Positions 23,336 through 32,322 of a DNA stretch of 36,647 nucleotides are shown piece by piece. This stretch comes from Butyrivibrio sp. CAG:318. GTDB taxonomy: Bacteria; Bacillota; Clostridia; Lachnospirales; Lachnospiraceae. The stretch spans positions 6,525 through 43,171 of the forward strand of contig FR889220.1 in NCBI GenBank assembly GCA_000431815.1, given 5' to 3'. Within the stretch, counting starts at the first letter, position 1. Every line of letters begins with the position of its first letter. The translations under genes were made by a program, and so were the position numbers. The notes below the pieces were generated by a model. The model ran no database searches and was not told where the DNA came from. It saw only the letters and a list, made by a program, of their open reading frames with translations.

Positions 23336-23973
23336 TATGCCGCCTCCGAAATTATGTCTCTAAGTATTTTATTATAAACTGCTTCCGCAAGTCTTGAATG
23401 TCCTTCCGCGTCCAGATGTTCTTCATCAATTCCTGAGCAATGAGCATAATCTGCTGCTCTCAAAAAAGATATGCCATGATGTGCTGCAATCTGTTCATAC
23501 ACATCTCCGAGCCGCTTGGAAACCTCAACCGACTTTTTATCAAATTCCTCATCATATCCGGCCTGCCAGACTCTTTCTCCCAGATAAATCGGAGAAAGAA
23601 GAAGCACTGATGCCTCCGGTGCAAAAATCTCAATCTGCTCAAGTAGAAGTTCTATTCCGGCACCGATATCCTCCGGTGTGGCATTATATGCGCTTTTGCA
23701 GTCATTGGTCCCGAGCATCAATATAATTCTGTCAATAGGATCATGCGTTTCAAGAATAGCCTGAAGCATTTTCGATGCATTACGTCCGTCACGGTATAGA
23801 TCATCAAATACCGTTGTCCTTCCGCATAATCCTTCTTCGACAACTCTATATCCGTAAGGACGCATTCGTTCACCCAGAATTCCGCTCCAGCGTATATTCC
23901 AGTCGTACCTTGCTTTCGTTCCCGGAATCAGCCCATATGTATTTGAATCTCCAAAGCACAAAATCTGTTTCAT
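23335..23973 (-). CDS. SGNH/GDSL-family esterase in the sulfur amino acid operon
   Basis: 212 residues, cytoplasmic. Block I LCFGDSNTYGLIPG with Ser10, block III MLGTND with Asn90, and a C-terminal DEEHLDAEGH supplying the Asp and His. It resembles small arylesterase-like SGNH hydrolases. AGGAGG lies 8 bases before the start. It is first gene of a three-gene operon and couples by TAATG to the PLP enzyme gene. An acyl-homoserine or other O-acyl ester is an attractive substrate given the company, but the sequence does not show it. Confidence 0.87.
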   Translation of the reverse strand: MKQILCFGDSNTYGLIPGTKARYDWNIRWSGILGERMRPYGYRVVEEGLCGRTTVFDDLYRDGRNASKMLQAILETHDPIDRIILMLGTNDCKSAYNATPEDIGAGIELLLEQIEIFAPEASVLLLSPIYLGERVWQAGYDEEFDKKSVEVSKRLGDVYEQIAAHHGISFLRAADYAHCSGIDEEHLDAEGHSRLAEAVYNKILRDIISEAA

Positions 23974-23990
23974 GAATGCTTCCTCCTATT

Positions 23991-24009
23991 TCCTAGTAGT
24001 TCGATAGGA
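23991..24009. promoter_or_regulatory. Operator-like dyad TCCTA-N9-TAGGA at the operon start
   Basis: Five-bp inverted arms (23991-23995 and 24005-24009) with a 9-base centre lie immediately downstream of the -10 box and cover the expected transcription start. It is placed like a repressor site; cysteine control by an Rrf2/CymR-type protein would suit the operon, but the binder is a guess. Confidence 0.4.
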
Positions 24010-24011
24010 TT

Positions 24012-24040
24012 AGAATATATTATCGTATAGATTTTGTCAA
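24012..24040 (-). promoter_or_regulatory. Sulfur amino acid operon promoter
   Basis: On the minus strand a consensus TTGACA (24035-24040) and TATTCT (24012-24017) are spaced exactly 17 bases apart, 39 bases before the SGNH gene start. No SAM riboswitch or T-box fits in the short leader. Confidence 0.8.
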
Positions 24041-24070
24041 TACTTTTTTTAAATGTCCATAATGGGCAAG

Positions 24071-24101
24071 AAAAAAAGCCATCCGTTATGAATGGCTTTT
24101 T
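24071..24101 (-). terminator. Intrinsic terminator of the zinc-ribbon gene
   Basis: A 9-bp stem AAAAGCCAT/ATGGCTTTT (24074-24082 and 24092-24100) with a run of seven T on the minus strand. It is 11 bases past the zinc-ribbon gene stop. A shorter T run on the plus strand gives little action that way. Confidence 0.85.
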
Positions 24102-24111
24102 AAGGTTTCTC

Positions 24112-24882
24112 TTAGAATATTGATGAAGGAAATACATACCAGTTTCCGTTCGACTTGTATACATATGACGTATCTGTCTTCTTATCCCAGTCTGTCCAGT
24201 CATCACCGGTATATTTGTATCTCTGTTTGTATTTAACTTCTACCTGATATACTTTCTTGATGTGTGGATTAACACCGGTCTCATCTTTGATTCCTTCGTT
24301 AAATTCCTTGACATCTTCTTTATCCATTTTCTCTTTGTCGGTGATTCTGATGTCTTTAATCTTAATCTTCATATCGCTGTCATCATATATTGAATCAAGT
24401 TCTTCTATGATGTCTTTCTTTGTCATGTCTTCGCCTTTTTTAACAGCCTTTATCAAAGGTCCTGACATTGTTGCGTTGAGCATTTTCTTTCCGCTCTGTG
24501 CCTCAATTGCTTTGCCGTATGACTTAACGGCACCTTTCATTGTAAGACTTCCGCTTCCTACTACACTTCTGAAGAAAAATACAATCAAAAGAATTACTAA
24601 TACAGCTGCGGCAGCATATACCGGAAGCATCTTATTATTAAACTTGGCCGGTTTCGTCTGTGCTGTCTGATTACCTGCTGCATATACAGGCTGTCCGTAT
24701 GGGTTCTGTGCATTGCCTGATGTTGTCTGCTGTCCTGCAGGAGCTGCATATGTATATGTAGGCTGTGCTGCCTGCTGTGGCTGTGCTGCCTGCTGCGGCT
24801 GTGCTGCCGAATCAGCTCCGCATGCCTGGCAGAATCTTTCATCATCATTCATCTGTTTTCCGCAATTACTGCAAAATTTCAT
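24112..24882 (-). CDS. Zinc-ribbon membrane protein
   Basis: 256 residues. An N-terminal zinc ribbon has CxxC pairs Cys4/Cys7 and Cys18/Cys21 (FCSNCGKQ and FCQACGAD), followed by a Gln/Ala/Pro/Tyr-rich low-complexity linker (about 25-80) with three PQQAA-type repeats. One membrane segment is at about 86-105 (LPVYAAAAVLVILLIVFFF). A C-terminal domain of about 145 residues, lysine-rich and probably extracytoplasmic, ends in NGNWYVFPS, as in small proteins with a Tyr/Trp-rich final strand. This architecture is common in clostridial proteins of unknown function. AGGAGG precedes the start. Confidence 0.85.
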   Translation of the reverse strand: MKFCSNCGKQMNDDERFCQACGADSAAQPQQAAQPQQAAQPTYTYAAPAGQQTTSGNAQNPYGQPVYAAGNQTAQTKPAKFNNKMLPVYAAAAVLVILLIVFFFRSVVGSGSLTMKGAVKSYGKAIEAQSGKKMLNATMSGPLIKAVKKGEDMTKKDIIEELDSIYDDSDMKIKIKDIRITDKEKMDKEDVKEFNEGIKDETGVNPHIKKVYQVEVKYKQRYKYTGDDWTDWDKKTDTSYVYKSNGNWYVFPSSIF

Positions 24883-24913
24883 TGGTGTCCCTCCTAAGGT
24901 TATTTATATATGT

Positions 24914-24943
24914 ATTATAACAACCACATATAACATTTGGCAA
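24914..24943 (-). promoter_or_regulatory. Zinc-ribbon gene promoter
   Basis: On the minus strand TTGCCA (24938-24943) and an extended -10 TGTTATAAT (hexamer 24914-24919) are spaced 18 bases apart, 32 bases before the start codon. Confidence 0.6.
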
Positions 24944-24962
24944 CATGTTTTTCACACAATTT

Positions 24963-26333
24963 TCACAAATCATTATACATCAGAGATTTGAGAGCCATTT
25001 CCTTACGGTCTGTATTCGTTCCGTTTATGTAACCGTAACCTGCAATTGTTCCGGATGAGAATATAAAATCACCAGTCTTACAATTCTTATTGGAATACAT
25101 AATATCTTTTCCCAGCATAAAAAAAGCATATGTATCATTGACATCACCATTGGTGACATCGACAAGATACCGGTTTCCTTCGTATTTTACCATATTCCAT
25201 GCATGCACATCATTAAATACAATGTCATTTTCTATTCCCATTTCGTCCAACAGAAGTTTGTACGCCTTTGCGTAACCTTCACATACAGCACTTTTATTTA
25301 CCAATGCTCCATATGCCGAGTGTGCCATCGGTTCATCTATATTTTCAGCATATTTGCATTGCTGCCTGAGATAATCATACGCGGACCGTATTCTGTCGTA
25401 ATCGCTGCCGCTCCATCCTGACACTGCATGTTTAACAACACTTTCGGTAAGTTTTATCTGATCGGCGGTTTCATATGAGTAATAATATATTGCATACACC
25501 GAATAATCCCCGCGGCTGTTAGTAACATCCTGTATCTTACGAAACATGAAAATAGCGATACCCCTGCTGTAATATGTATAATAATCAAGACCCAGTTCCT
25601 CATACAGATAGGAATCTCTTGCATAAATATCTGCAGGTGATACCGATTCGGATGCTGCCTCCCTGAGCTTATCCATTTTATCCGCTATCTCATCAAAAAT
25701 ACCGTTGCCAGTGATTATATACGACACACTCTTACGGCCTGCATCTAACGATAACACATTATTTACACAATGCTTTGCCAGTTCTTTTCTGTTACCTACC
25801 GGTACATATCCTTTTTTCTGTGTAAGATATGTGTAATAATCATAATCTTCATCATTTACTTTAATCGATGTAAATACAAATTTTTCCGCGTCTCCGGCAT
25901 CTGTCTCGGAATCATCCGTTGTCTCTGTTCCATTTTCCGTAGAATTCATCGTTGTCGGTGCAGTACTTTTGGACTCCGCGGTCTGTTCATTTGACGGATG
26001 TGTTTTTTCGTGATTCTGCGTTGCAGGCACCGGCGACTGTGACGGATGCGTATTTGAATCCGTCTGTATCCCGTCCGCCTTGCTGCTGTTTTCGTCAGAC
26101 GTTTCCTCCGTTACGGTATCAAAACCCGTGTCTATAATGTCCGGATTGGTCCTTCCGGTGTGGTTACCCCCTGACTCTGAATATTTTTCCCCGGAATCCG
26201 CATGAAATGTGACGGATTCATTAAATATATCTTCGGATGTGCTCTTCCTCTGACAAGCGGCAAGTGTCATAAAAACAGTACATCCAAATAAAACCGTTAC
26301 AGAAACGGCAGTTACTATTCTTTTTTTTAACAT
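24963..26333 (-). CDS. Lipoprotein with transglutaminase-like (cysteine protease fold) domain
   Basis: 456 residues. The N-terminus is basic, then hydrophobic, and ends in a lipobox LAAC with Cys27, so it should be a surface lipoprotein. A Ser/Thr/Glu/Asp-rich unstructured linker spans about 30-150, and the globular part about 150-456. The transglutaminase-like core shows Cys351 in KSAVCEGYAKAYKLLLDEMGI, His377 in DVHAWNMV and Asp392 in YLVDVT, a complete catalytic triad. Such proteins act on surface or wall peptides by hydrolysis or cross-linking. GAGG lies about 10 bases before the start, and a GCCGGT-TAA-ACCGGC hairpin is in the leader. Confidence 0.88.
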   Translation of the reverse strand: MLKKRIVTAVSVTVLFGCTVFMTLAACQRKSTSEDIFNESVTFHADSGEKYSESGGNHTGRTNPDIIDTGFDTVTEETSDENSSKADGIQTDSNTHPSQSPVPATQNHEKTHPSNEQTAESKSTAPTTMNSTENGTETTDDSETDAGDAEKFVFTSIKVNDEDYDYYTYLTQKKGYVPVGNRKELAKHCVNNVLSLDAGRKSVSYIITGNGIFDEIADKMDKLREAASESVSPADIYARDSYLYEELGLDYYTYYSRGIAIFMFRKIQDVTNSRGDYSVYAIYYYSYETADQIKLTESVVKHAVSGWSGSDYDRIRSAYDYLRQQCKYAENIDEPMAHSAYGALVNKSAVCEGYAKAYKLLLDEMGIENDIVFNDVHAWNMVKYEGNRYLVDVTNGDVNDTYAFFMLGKDIMYSNKNCKTGDFIFSSGTIAGYGYINGTNTDRKEMALKSLMYNDL

Positions 26334-26356
26334 TTATGTAAACCTCTATATAAACA

Positions 26357-26371
26357 GCCGGTTAAACCGGC
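26357..26371. repeat. GC-rich inverted repeat in the transglutaminase gene leader
   Basis: GCCGGT-TAA-ACCGGC, 6-bp arms with a 3-base centre, 24 bases upstream of the lipoprotein start. No T run follows on either strand, so it is not an intrinsic terminator; it may be an operator or a leader hairpin. A possible minus-strand promoter (TTGAAA, 17 bases, TATGAA) lies just upstream of it. Confidence 0.4.
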
Positions 26372-26506
26372 ATGGACAATATTCATAAGATAATACTTGC
26401 TTTTTTTCAAACAAGTTTTATACTTATAATAAAGTATATCACGGATTACAATAATAATCCATAGGTAATAATTTACAATATTTTAGTAATTTAAGGAGAT
26501 TTTTTA

Positions 26507-27361
26507 ATGAATAAAGTTGATTTACATGTACACTCTACTGCTTCAGACGGAACTTTCACGCCTGCAGAACTCGTGCGTGCGGCAGTGAAAGCCGAACTTA
26601 GCGCATTTGCCCTTACCGACCATGACACGGTTGCAGGAATTAATGAGGCTCTTAAGACTGCCCACGGAGTGATTGAAGTCATACCGGGCATTGAAATAAG
26701 CACAAGCTGGAAGGACAAAGAAATACACATTGTCGGACTGTGCATTGATTACAATGATAATGATTTTCTTAAAGCAATCGGCAATGAAGTCAGCAGACGA
26801 AATGAACGCAATCTGAAGCTTATAGACATGTTCAACGAATACGGATTTCCTGTTACGTCAGAGGAACTGACAGATATGTTTCCGGACAGCATAATCACAA
26901 GAGCGCATTTTGCATCATATATGGTAAAAAAAGGGTATGTCAAAGATAACCGCGAAGCCTTTGCAAAATACCTGGGCGACGGAATGCCTCTCTATGTCCC
27001 AAGGGAACGTAAAAGCACCTGCGAGGCAGTTGATATTATTAAAAAAGCAAAGGGAGCTGCCATTCTCGCCCATCCTTTGTTGTATCACCTGACGGGCGGT
27101 GAACTTGACTCTCTTTGCAATGAATTAAAATCTTATGGACTGACCGGTATAGAATCGATGTATTCAACTTACCGCGGCTTTGACGAACTTACCGTGAGAA
27201 ATCTTGCCCGCCGCTATGACCTTCTTGAATCCGGCGGTTCGGATTTTCACGGTGCCAACAAGCCTGATATCAAACTTGGCTGCGGCAGGGGCAACCTTAT
27301 GATCGGTTACTCATACCTGCAGGCAATTAAAGATTCCGTTAATTATGTTCCATCGGTATAA
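26507..27361 (+). CDS. PHP-domain phosphoesterase (YciV/RNase AM-like)
   Basis: 284 residues. The four PHP metal-binding motifs are visible: DLHVHSTASDG (His7, His9, Asp14), TDHDT (His39, Asp40), IPGIEIS (Glu63) plus RAHFA, LAHP, and the final GSDFHG. The length and the order of motifs match the bacterial YciV/TrpH family, whose studied members remove 5' nucleotides from small RNAs or hydrolyse 3',5'-nucleoside bisphosphates. TAAGGAG lies 9 bases before the ATG. It is one of only three plus-strand genes. Its last 23 bases overlap the 3' end of the convergent ppk gene. Confidence 0.9.
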   Translation: MNKVDLHVHSTASDGTFTPAELVRAAVKAELSAFALTDHDTVAGINEALKTAHGVIEVIPGIEISTSWKDKEIHIVGLCIDYNDNDFLKAIGNEVSRRNERNLKLIDMFNEYGFPVTSEELTDMFPDSIITRAHFASYMVKKGYVKDNREAFAKYLGDGMPLYVPRERKSTCEAVDIIKKAKGAAILAHPLLYHLTGGELDSLCNELKSYGLTGIESMYSTYRGFDELTVRNLARRYDLLESGGSDFHGANKPDIKLGCGRGNLMIGYSYLQAIKDSVNYVPSV

Positions 27362-29459
27362 ATACCCTCGGATTTGAACCGGCACGCTCGACTTTGGCTG
27401 CAGCAACCGCTTCTTCACAGAATACTTTCTGTGATATGACTTTAGGCTGACTGCCACGGGCGTGTTTTTCATATGTTCCGTCGCTCTTAAGAAATCTGCT
27501 CTTAACATTGTCTGAAAGTTGTACATCCAGCACATGACGTACTTTTGCTTTAAGCTCCTTATTCTCAACCGGGAAAAGGATTTCCACTCTTCTGTCAAGA
27601 TTACGCGGCATCCAGTCACAGCTTCCCATATAAATTTCTTCCTGCCCGTTATTGCCGAATGCAAATATACGGCTGTGTTCAAGAAACGTTCCGACTATTG
27701 ACCGTACTTCTATATTATCGCTGACATCTTTAATTCCGGGTACAAGGCAGCATATACCACGCACGATAAGCCTTATCTTTACGCCTGCTGCGGATGCGTC
27801 ATAGAGAGCCTCGATTATTTTCTTATCGCAGAGTGAATTCATCTTGGCTATAATGTATGCGTCCCTTCCTTCAAGAGCATATTCTTTCTCCCGATTGATG
27901 AGATAGAGAAATTTATTGCGTAACCATATCGGCGCCAGTGCAAGCTTATTCCATCCGAGCGGCTCAGAATATCCGGACAGCATGTTAAATACAGCCGTTG
28001 CATCCTCTCCTATAGCTTCCGAACATGTAAACATTCCGAGGTCGGTATAAAGTTTGGCTGTTGAGTCGTTGTAATTACCCGTTCCAAGATGAACATACCT
28101 TCTTATGCCGTCATCCTCTCTGCGGACAACAAGGGTTATTTTACAATGCGTCTTAAGTCCTACAAGTCCGTATATTACATGACATCCTGCCTGCTCTAAT
28201 TTACGGGCCCAGATAATATTATTTTCCTCATCAAAGCGGGCTTTAAGTTCGACCAGAACCGACACCTGCTTGCCATTCTCCGCTGCCCTGGCCAACGATG
28301 CAATGATAGGTGAATTGCCGCTGACCCTGTAAAGAGTCTGTTTGATTGCAAGCACCTTCGGATCATCTGCCGCCTGTCTTACGAAATCCACTACCGGATT
28401 GAATGTCTGGTACGGGTGATGCATAAGTATATCCCCCTGCCTGATTTCATCAAAAATACTTTCCTCCGGGTCTATTCCCGGAACCGGCTGCGGCGTATAC
28501 GGCATCTCTTTAAGATTGTCAAAACCTTTCAGTCCGTACATCTTCATAAGAAATGTAAGGTCTAACGGTCCGTTGATTTCATATATTGCAGCCTCCTCGA
28601 TAGCAAGCTCTTTCTTAAGTATCTTCAAAAGACGCTTATCCATTTTATCCTGTATTTCCAGCCTGATTGCCTGGCCCCACTGACGTTTCTTAATCTGCTT
28701 CTCAATTTCTTTCAGAAGGTCTGCTGCATCATCTTCATCAATATCAAGGTCTGCATTCCTTGTTATTCTGTACGGAGCGTATGTTACAATATCATAATTC
28801 AGGAACAATCTGTCCATATAATTCTCAATTATAGTCTCTAACAGGATAATGAAACGCATTCCGTCTTTTGCCGGTATCTCAACAAATCTTGGGAGTCCCT
28901 GCGGAACCTGTACCGTTGCAAATTCAAGTTCCTCGTCTTTATTTTTCTTTTTAAGAAGGGCCGCTATATTAAGCGATTTATTACGTATTAACGGAAATGG
29001 TCTTGAGGAGTCTACCGCCATAGGTGTGAGCACCGGATAGACTTCATCCATAAAATATCTGTCGCAGAACGATTTCTGCTCATCGCTCATATCATCGAAA
29101 CTGCCAAGCACGGTAAGCCCGTTGCTCTTAAGAAGCGGAAGCAATGACCGGTTATATGTTGAATACTGTACATTGATAAATTCATGAGTTTTTTCAAGAA
29201 TCGCATCAAGCTGCTTCTGCGGTTTCATTCCGGCAATATCTTTCTTTTCGTAACCGGCATTTACCATATCCTTGAGTGATGCAACTCTTATCATAAAGAA
29301 TTCGTCAAAGTTTGAAGCGGTTATGCTTAGGAATTTCAGCCTTTCAAAAAGTGGATTGGTCTTATCCCTTGCTTCCGAAAGTACCCTTGCATTAAACTCT
29401 ATCCACGATAATTCACGGTTAAAGAAAAATTCACTTCCATATTCATTAATATCTGCCAT
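27339..29459 (-). CDS. ppk1: Polyphosphate kinase 1
   Basis: Reversibly polymerises the terminal phosphate of ATP into polyphosphate. 706 residues, full PPK1: N domain (FFNRELSWIEFNARVL), head domain, and two phospholipase D-like C domains. The phospho-accepting His438 is in YGLVGLKTHCKI and the second catalytic His595 in GTFLEHSRIF. AGGAGGAG lies 6 bases before the start. Last gene of pheA-DUF815-ppx-ppk, 14 bases after ppx. The 3' end overlaps the convergent PHP gene by 23 bases and no terminator is visible there, so one would have to lie inside the PHP gene. Confidence 0.96.
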   Translation of the reverse strand: MADINEYGSEFFFNRELSWIEFNARVLSEARDKTNPLFERLKFLSITASNFDEFFMIRVASLKDMVNAGYEKKDIAGMKPQKQLDAILEKTHEFINVQYSTYNRSLLPLLKSNGLTVLGSFDDMSDEQKSFCDRYFMDEVYPVLTPMAVDSSRPFPLIRNKSLNIAALLKKKNKDEELEFATVQVPQGLPRFVEIPAKDGMRFIILLETIIENYMDRLFLNYDIVTYAPYRITRNADLDIDEDDAADLLKEIEKQIKKRQWGQAIRLEIQDKMDKRLLKILKKELAIEEAAIYEINGPLDLTFLMKMYGLKGFDNLKEMPYTPQPVPGIDPEESIFDEIRQGDILMHHPYQTFNPVVDFVRQAADDPKVLAIKQTLYRVSGNSPIIASLARAAENGKQVSVLVELKARFDEENNIIWARKLEQAGCHVIYGLVGLKTHCKITLVVRREDDGIRRYVHLGTGNYNDSTAKLYTDLGMFTCSEAIGEDATAVFNMLSGYSEPLGWNKLALAPIWLRNKFLYLINREKEYALEGRDAYIIAKMNSLCDKKIIEALYDASAAGVKIRLIVRGICCLVPGIKDVSDNIEVRSIVGTFLEHSRIFAFGNNGQEEIYMGSCDWMPRNLDRRVEILFPVENKELKAKVRHVLDVQLSDNVKSRFLKSDGTYEKHARGSQPKVISQKVFCEEAVAAAKVERAGSNPRVFIPMEHN

Positions 29460-29473
29460 TTTCTATCTCCTCC

Positions 29474-31000
29474 TTATTTTCTTTTCTGAATTATTGCAGG
29501 TTTACAACCGTATACTTCTTCAAAAAGTGTTCTTCTGTTGCTTACCGAACCTTTTTCAAGCGTTATGTCTTCATATGTGTTCGTGATTATCTGAAGTTCA
29601 CGTTCCTTAACCACGTATTTGGTGTCCTTGAATTTCTGTTTATGTCCGCGGTCAAGAGCATTGCTTACCTTGATGATGGCGGTAAGTTTTGAAATTGTAA
29701 GGACCGTTTCATCGGTAAATGTTTCTTTGAGTTCAGCACCGGCTCCCCAGTCTATTGTTGTATATTTAACAATATTGGCAACCATCTCACGTTCAAGATG
29801 CGACAGCCCTATTATCTCGGTTGACATTACAAGATTATATGAACACTCAGCCGGTTTAAGCATGCTTATATACTGTCCGCAGTCATGCAGGATACATGCT
29901 ATCTGCAAAAGAAGTTTTTCCCTTTTGCCAAGGCCGTGAAGTTTCTTTGTGGCATCAAATATTGCCATTGCGTTCTTCTCAACGAATTTAACATGCTCTT
30001 TATTCCATGAATATCTTTTGGATATATTTCTGGCTGCTGCCACTATATCAGCGGTAAAATCATGTTCAAAAACTTCTATTTTTTTCTCTTTGAGAGCATA
30101 TTCCGCCGCCATTCCGTCACAAAGCCTTACACCCGGTATCCACATAATCTGCGCGCCGGTAACATCAAGTATCTTTTTATATATCATCATACTTGGTATG
30201 ATTACTGAAGCCTGCTCAACCGACAATCCGTAACGTTCCCTGAAATCCCCCATAAGATACAGCTTATGATACACCTCAAGGAATTCCTCCCTGTTATAAT
30301 ATTCATTGGACTTCTCAGCATCTATTCTGTTTATGAACCAGTTGATATTATCTCCTACGGCTATGAGACATTCTATCTTACGTTCCTTGATAAAAAGATT
30401 CTTAAGAACATCAATCTCCGTATCCATATACTCTTCCATTATCGCAAGACTTGATGCTGCGCCTTTGGCGAAACCGTCAACTATTTCATTTACCCTCAAT
30501 GCTCCTAATTGTACATTCTGGGTCGTTATGAGGGAACCGTTGTCAAAAAGCGATACCTGCGAACTTCCGGAACCGACATCCGCCATCGCCACACCTTTTT
30601 CGATAAGTTTCCCGAATCCTTCCTTCTTCGCGGCAACAGCTTCATACATAATAAGACGCTGTTCGGAATTGCTTAATATTTCGACCTTAAGTCCTGTTCT
30701 CATTTTAATCCTGTCAATAATATTAACAGAGTTGCCGGCCTCTCTTACCGCACTTGTCGCAATCGCCCTGTACCTGCTGACCTGATATGTCTTCATGACA
30801 CTCACAAAATCATAAAGCACTTCGCAAAGTTCATCAACAAGATCATAACTTATAGCCTTCATATTATAGGTATCTCTTCCGAGCGCAATAATATGACGCA
30901 CATGGTCCAGCTGTCTGATTCCGTGTGTTGAAATCTCATATATTACCATTTCAACTTCATATGAACCCACGTCAATTGCTGCAAATGTAGTAACACTCAT
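29474..31000 (-). CDS. ppx: Ppx/GppA exopolyphosphatase with C-terminal HD domain
   Basis: Hydrolyses polyphosphate from the end and/or pppGpp. 508 residues: an actin-like Ppx/GppA domain (about 1-300) with FAAIDVGSYEVEMVIYE as phosphate loop 1, IATSAVREAGN, and ADVGSGSSQVSLF as the second loop, then an HD domain (about 320-480) with ILHDCGQYI. The first loop has Tyr-Glu-Val in place of the usual Asn-Ser/Thr, which may matter for activity. AAAGGAG precedes the start. It lies between the DUF815 ATPase gene (12-base gap) and ppk (14-base gap), so synthesis and breakdown of polyphosphate are co-expressed. Confidence 0.92.
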   Translation of the reverse strand: MSVTTFAAIDVGSYEVEMVIYEISTHGIRQLDHVRHIIALGRDTYNMKAISYDLVDELCEVLYDFVSVMKTYQVSRYRAIATSAVREAGNSVNIIDRIKMRTGLKVEILSNSEQRLIMYEAVAAKKEGFGKLIEKGVAMADVGSGSSQVSLFDNGSLITTQNVQLGALRVNEIVDGFAKGAASSLAIMEEYMDTEIDVLKNLFIKERKIECLIAVGDNINWFINRIDAEKSNEYYNREEFLEVYHKLYLMGDFRERYGLSVEQASVIIPSMMIYKKILDVTGAQIMWIPGVRLCDGMAAEYALKEKKIEVFEHDFTADIVAAARNISKRYSWNKEHVKFVEKNAMAIFDATKKLHGLGKREKLLLQIACILHDCGQYISMLKPAECSYNLVMSTEIIGLSHLEREMVANIVKYTTIDWGAGAELKETFTDETVLTISKLTAIIKVSNALDRGHKQKFKDTKYVVKERELQIITNTYEDITLEKGSVSNRRTLFEEVYGCKPAIIQKRK

Positions 31001-31012
31001 AATTATTCTCCT

Positions 31013-32311
31013 TTATCGGTTATTATCTGTTTTGAGTTTGTACGACAGATAATTAATAAACTGTTCCGCCGTTCTTCCTGATAATCCGCCATGTGAAAGT
31101 TCCCATTTATTGGCCTCAAGAAGCAATGTCTCTTCATCAATATCAATGTTGTTTCTCTGTGCCAGCCCCTTTACAATAGCTGTAAATTCTTTCTTATCAG
31201 GAGAGCCGTAATAAATTGATACGCCAAATCTGGCCGAGAGTGAAAGTTTCTCCTGTACGGTATCCCTTGAATGAAGATCATCATCACGTTCTTCCTTGTC
31301 GGAATATTTCTCACGGACAAGATGTCTGCGGTTTGATGTAGCATATATAAGAACATTGTCAGGTTTTTTCTCCAGTCCGCCTTCTATGACTGCTTTGAGG
31401 AATTTGTATTCAATCTCAAATTCTTCAAAAGAAAGATCATCCATATATATGATAAATTTGTAATCGCGGTCTTTTATCTGGTTAATGACTGCGGACAAAT
31501 CTTTAAATTGATGTTTATATACTTCAATCATTCTCAGACCGTCTTCATAATACTCATTAAGAATAGCCTTGATACTTGAGGATTTGCCTGTTCCGCTGTC
31601 ACCGAACAAAAGCACATTGTTGGCCTTAAGCCCATGAAGAAATGCCTCCGTATTATCTACGAGTTTCTTCTTCTGCTGTTCATATCCGATTATGTCCTTA
31701 AGATATATATGTTCAACGCTTATTACCGGATTGACGACAACTTTACCATTATCATCATTACCTATCCTGAATGCCTTAAACATTCCGTATTTGCCTACTC
31801 CGACTTCCTTATAGAAACTGCATACTGTATCATAAAATTTATTTATATCTTCTGCCTTGGCCAGATTTTCGGCAAGTCTGATTATCCTGTCACGTATTCT
31901 TTTGTTAAAATATTTCTCATGCTCATTGTTATTATCAAAATTTATAAGCATTGAAAGACATGTACCATATCTTCTGTCTATATCCGCAAGATCTATATCA
32001 AATAATTTCATAAAGATGGTAAAATCATGTCTGGCACAGGCATTAATCCCGCCTTCAACGCTTCCCTTACGTTCGCAGGACATGCTGAAGGCGTTCTCGT
32101 TGTAAGCTATTATATATGCAAGATAATCGTGCCAGAGATTGCCTTTAAATCCCATCTTCTCAGACAATGTAAGTATGTCTCCGATACATTCCGCTGCAAT
32201 ATTTCTTGCTTCCTCCGCGGAGCCCGTTCCTCCTTCATAAAGTTTCTCCATTGTGACAAGATTATCATAGAATTCCGTATTTTTATATAAAATCATTTCA
32301 TTTATTTTCAT
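31013..32311 (-). CDS. DUF815-family AAA-type ATPase
   Basis: About 432 residues. The Walker A motif GDSGTGKSS (about 237-245) follows the family-typical DIIGYEQQKKKLVDNTEAFLHG and ANNVLLFG. The Walker B-like FIIYMDDLSFE (MDD about 290-292) is followed by the ATSNRRHLVRE sensor. The family is conserved in bacteria with unknown function, annotated simply as an ATP-binding protein. The N-terminal 190 residues are family-specific. GAGG overlaps the pheA stop codon; the ATG at 32311 is 9 bases from it and is preferred over ATG 32317 and TTG 32326. It lies between pheA and ppx in a tight operon, which suggests a role with polyphosphate or stress. Confidence 0.85.
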   Translation of the reverse strand: MKINEMILYKNTEFYDNLVTMEKLYEGGTGSAEEARNIAAECIGDILTLSEKMGFKGNLWHDYLAYIIAYNENAFSMSCERKGSVEGGINACARHDFTIFMKLFDIDLADIDRRYGTCLSMLINFDNNNEHEKYFNKRIRDRIIRLAENLAKAEDINKFYDTVCSFYKEVGVGKYGMFKAFRIGNDDNGKVVVNPVISVEHIYLKDIIGYEQQKKKLVDNTEAFLHGLKANNVLLFGDSGTGKSSSIKAILNEYYEDGLRMIEVYKHQFKDLSAVINQIKDRDYKFIIYMDDLSFEEFEIEYKFLKAVIEGGLEKKPDNVLIYATSNRRHLVREKYSDKEERDDDLHSRDTVQEKLSLSARFGVSIYYGSPDKKEFTAIVKGLAQRNNIDIDEETLLLEANKWELSHGGLSGRTAEQFINYLSYKLKTDNNR

Positions 32312-32322
32312 AACCATATACC

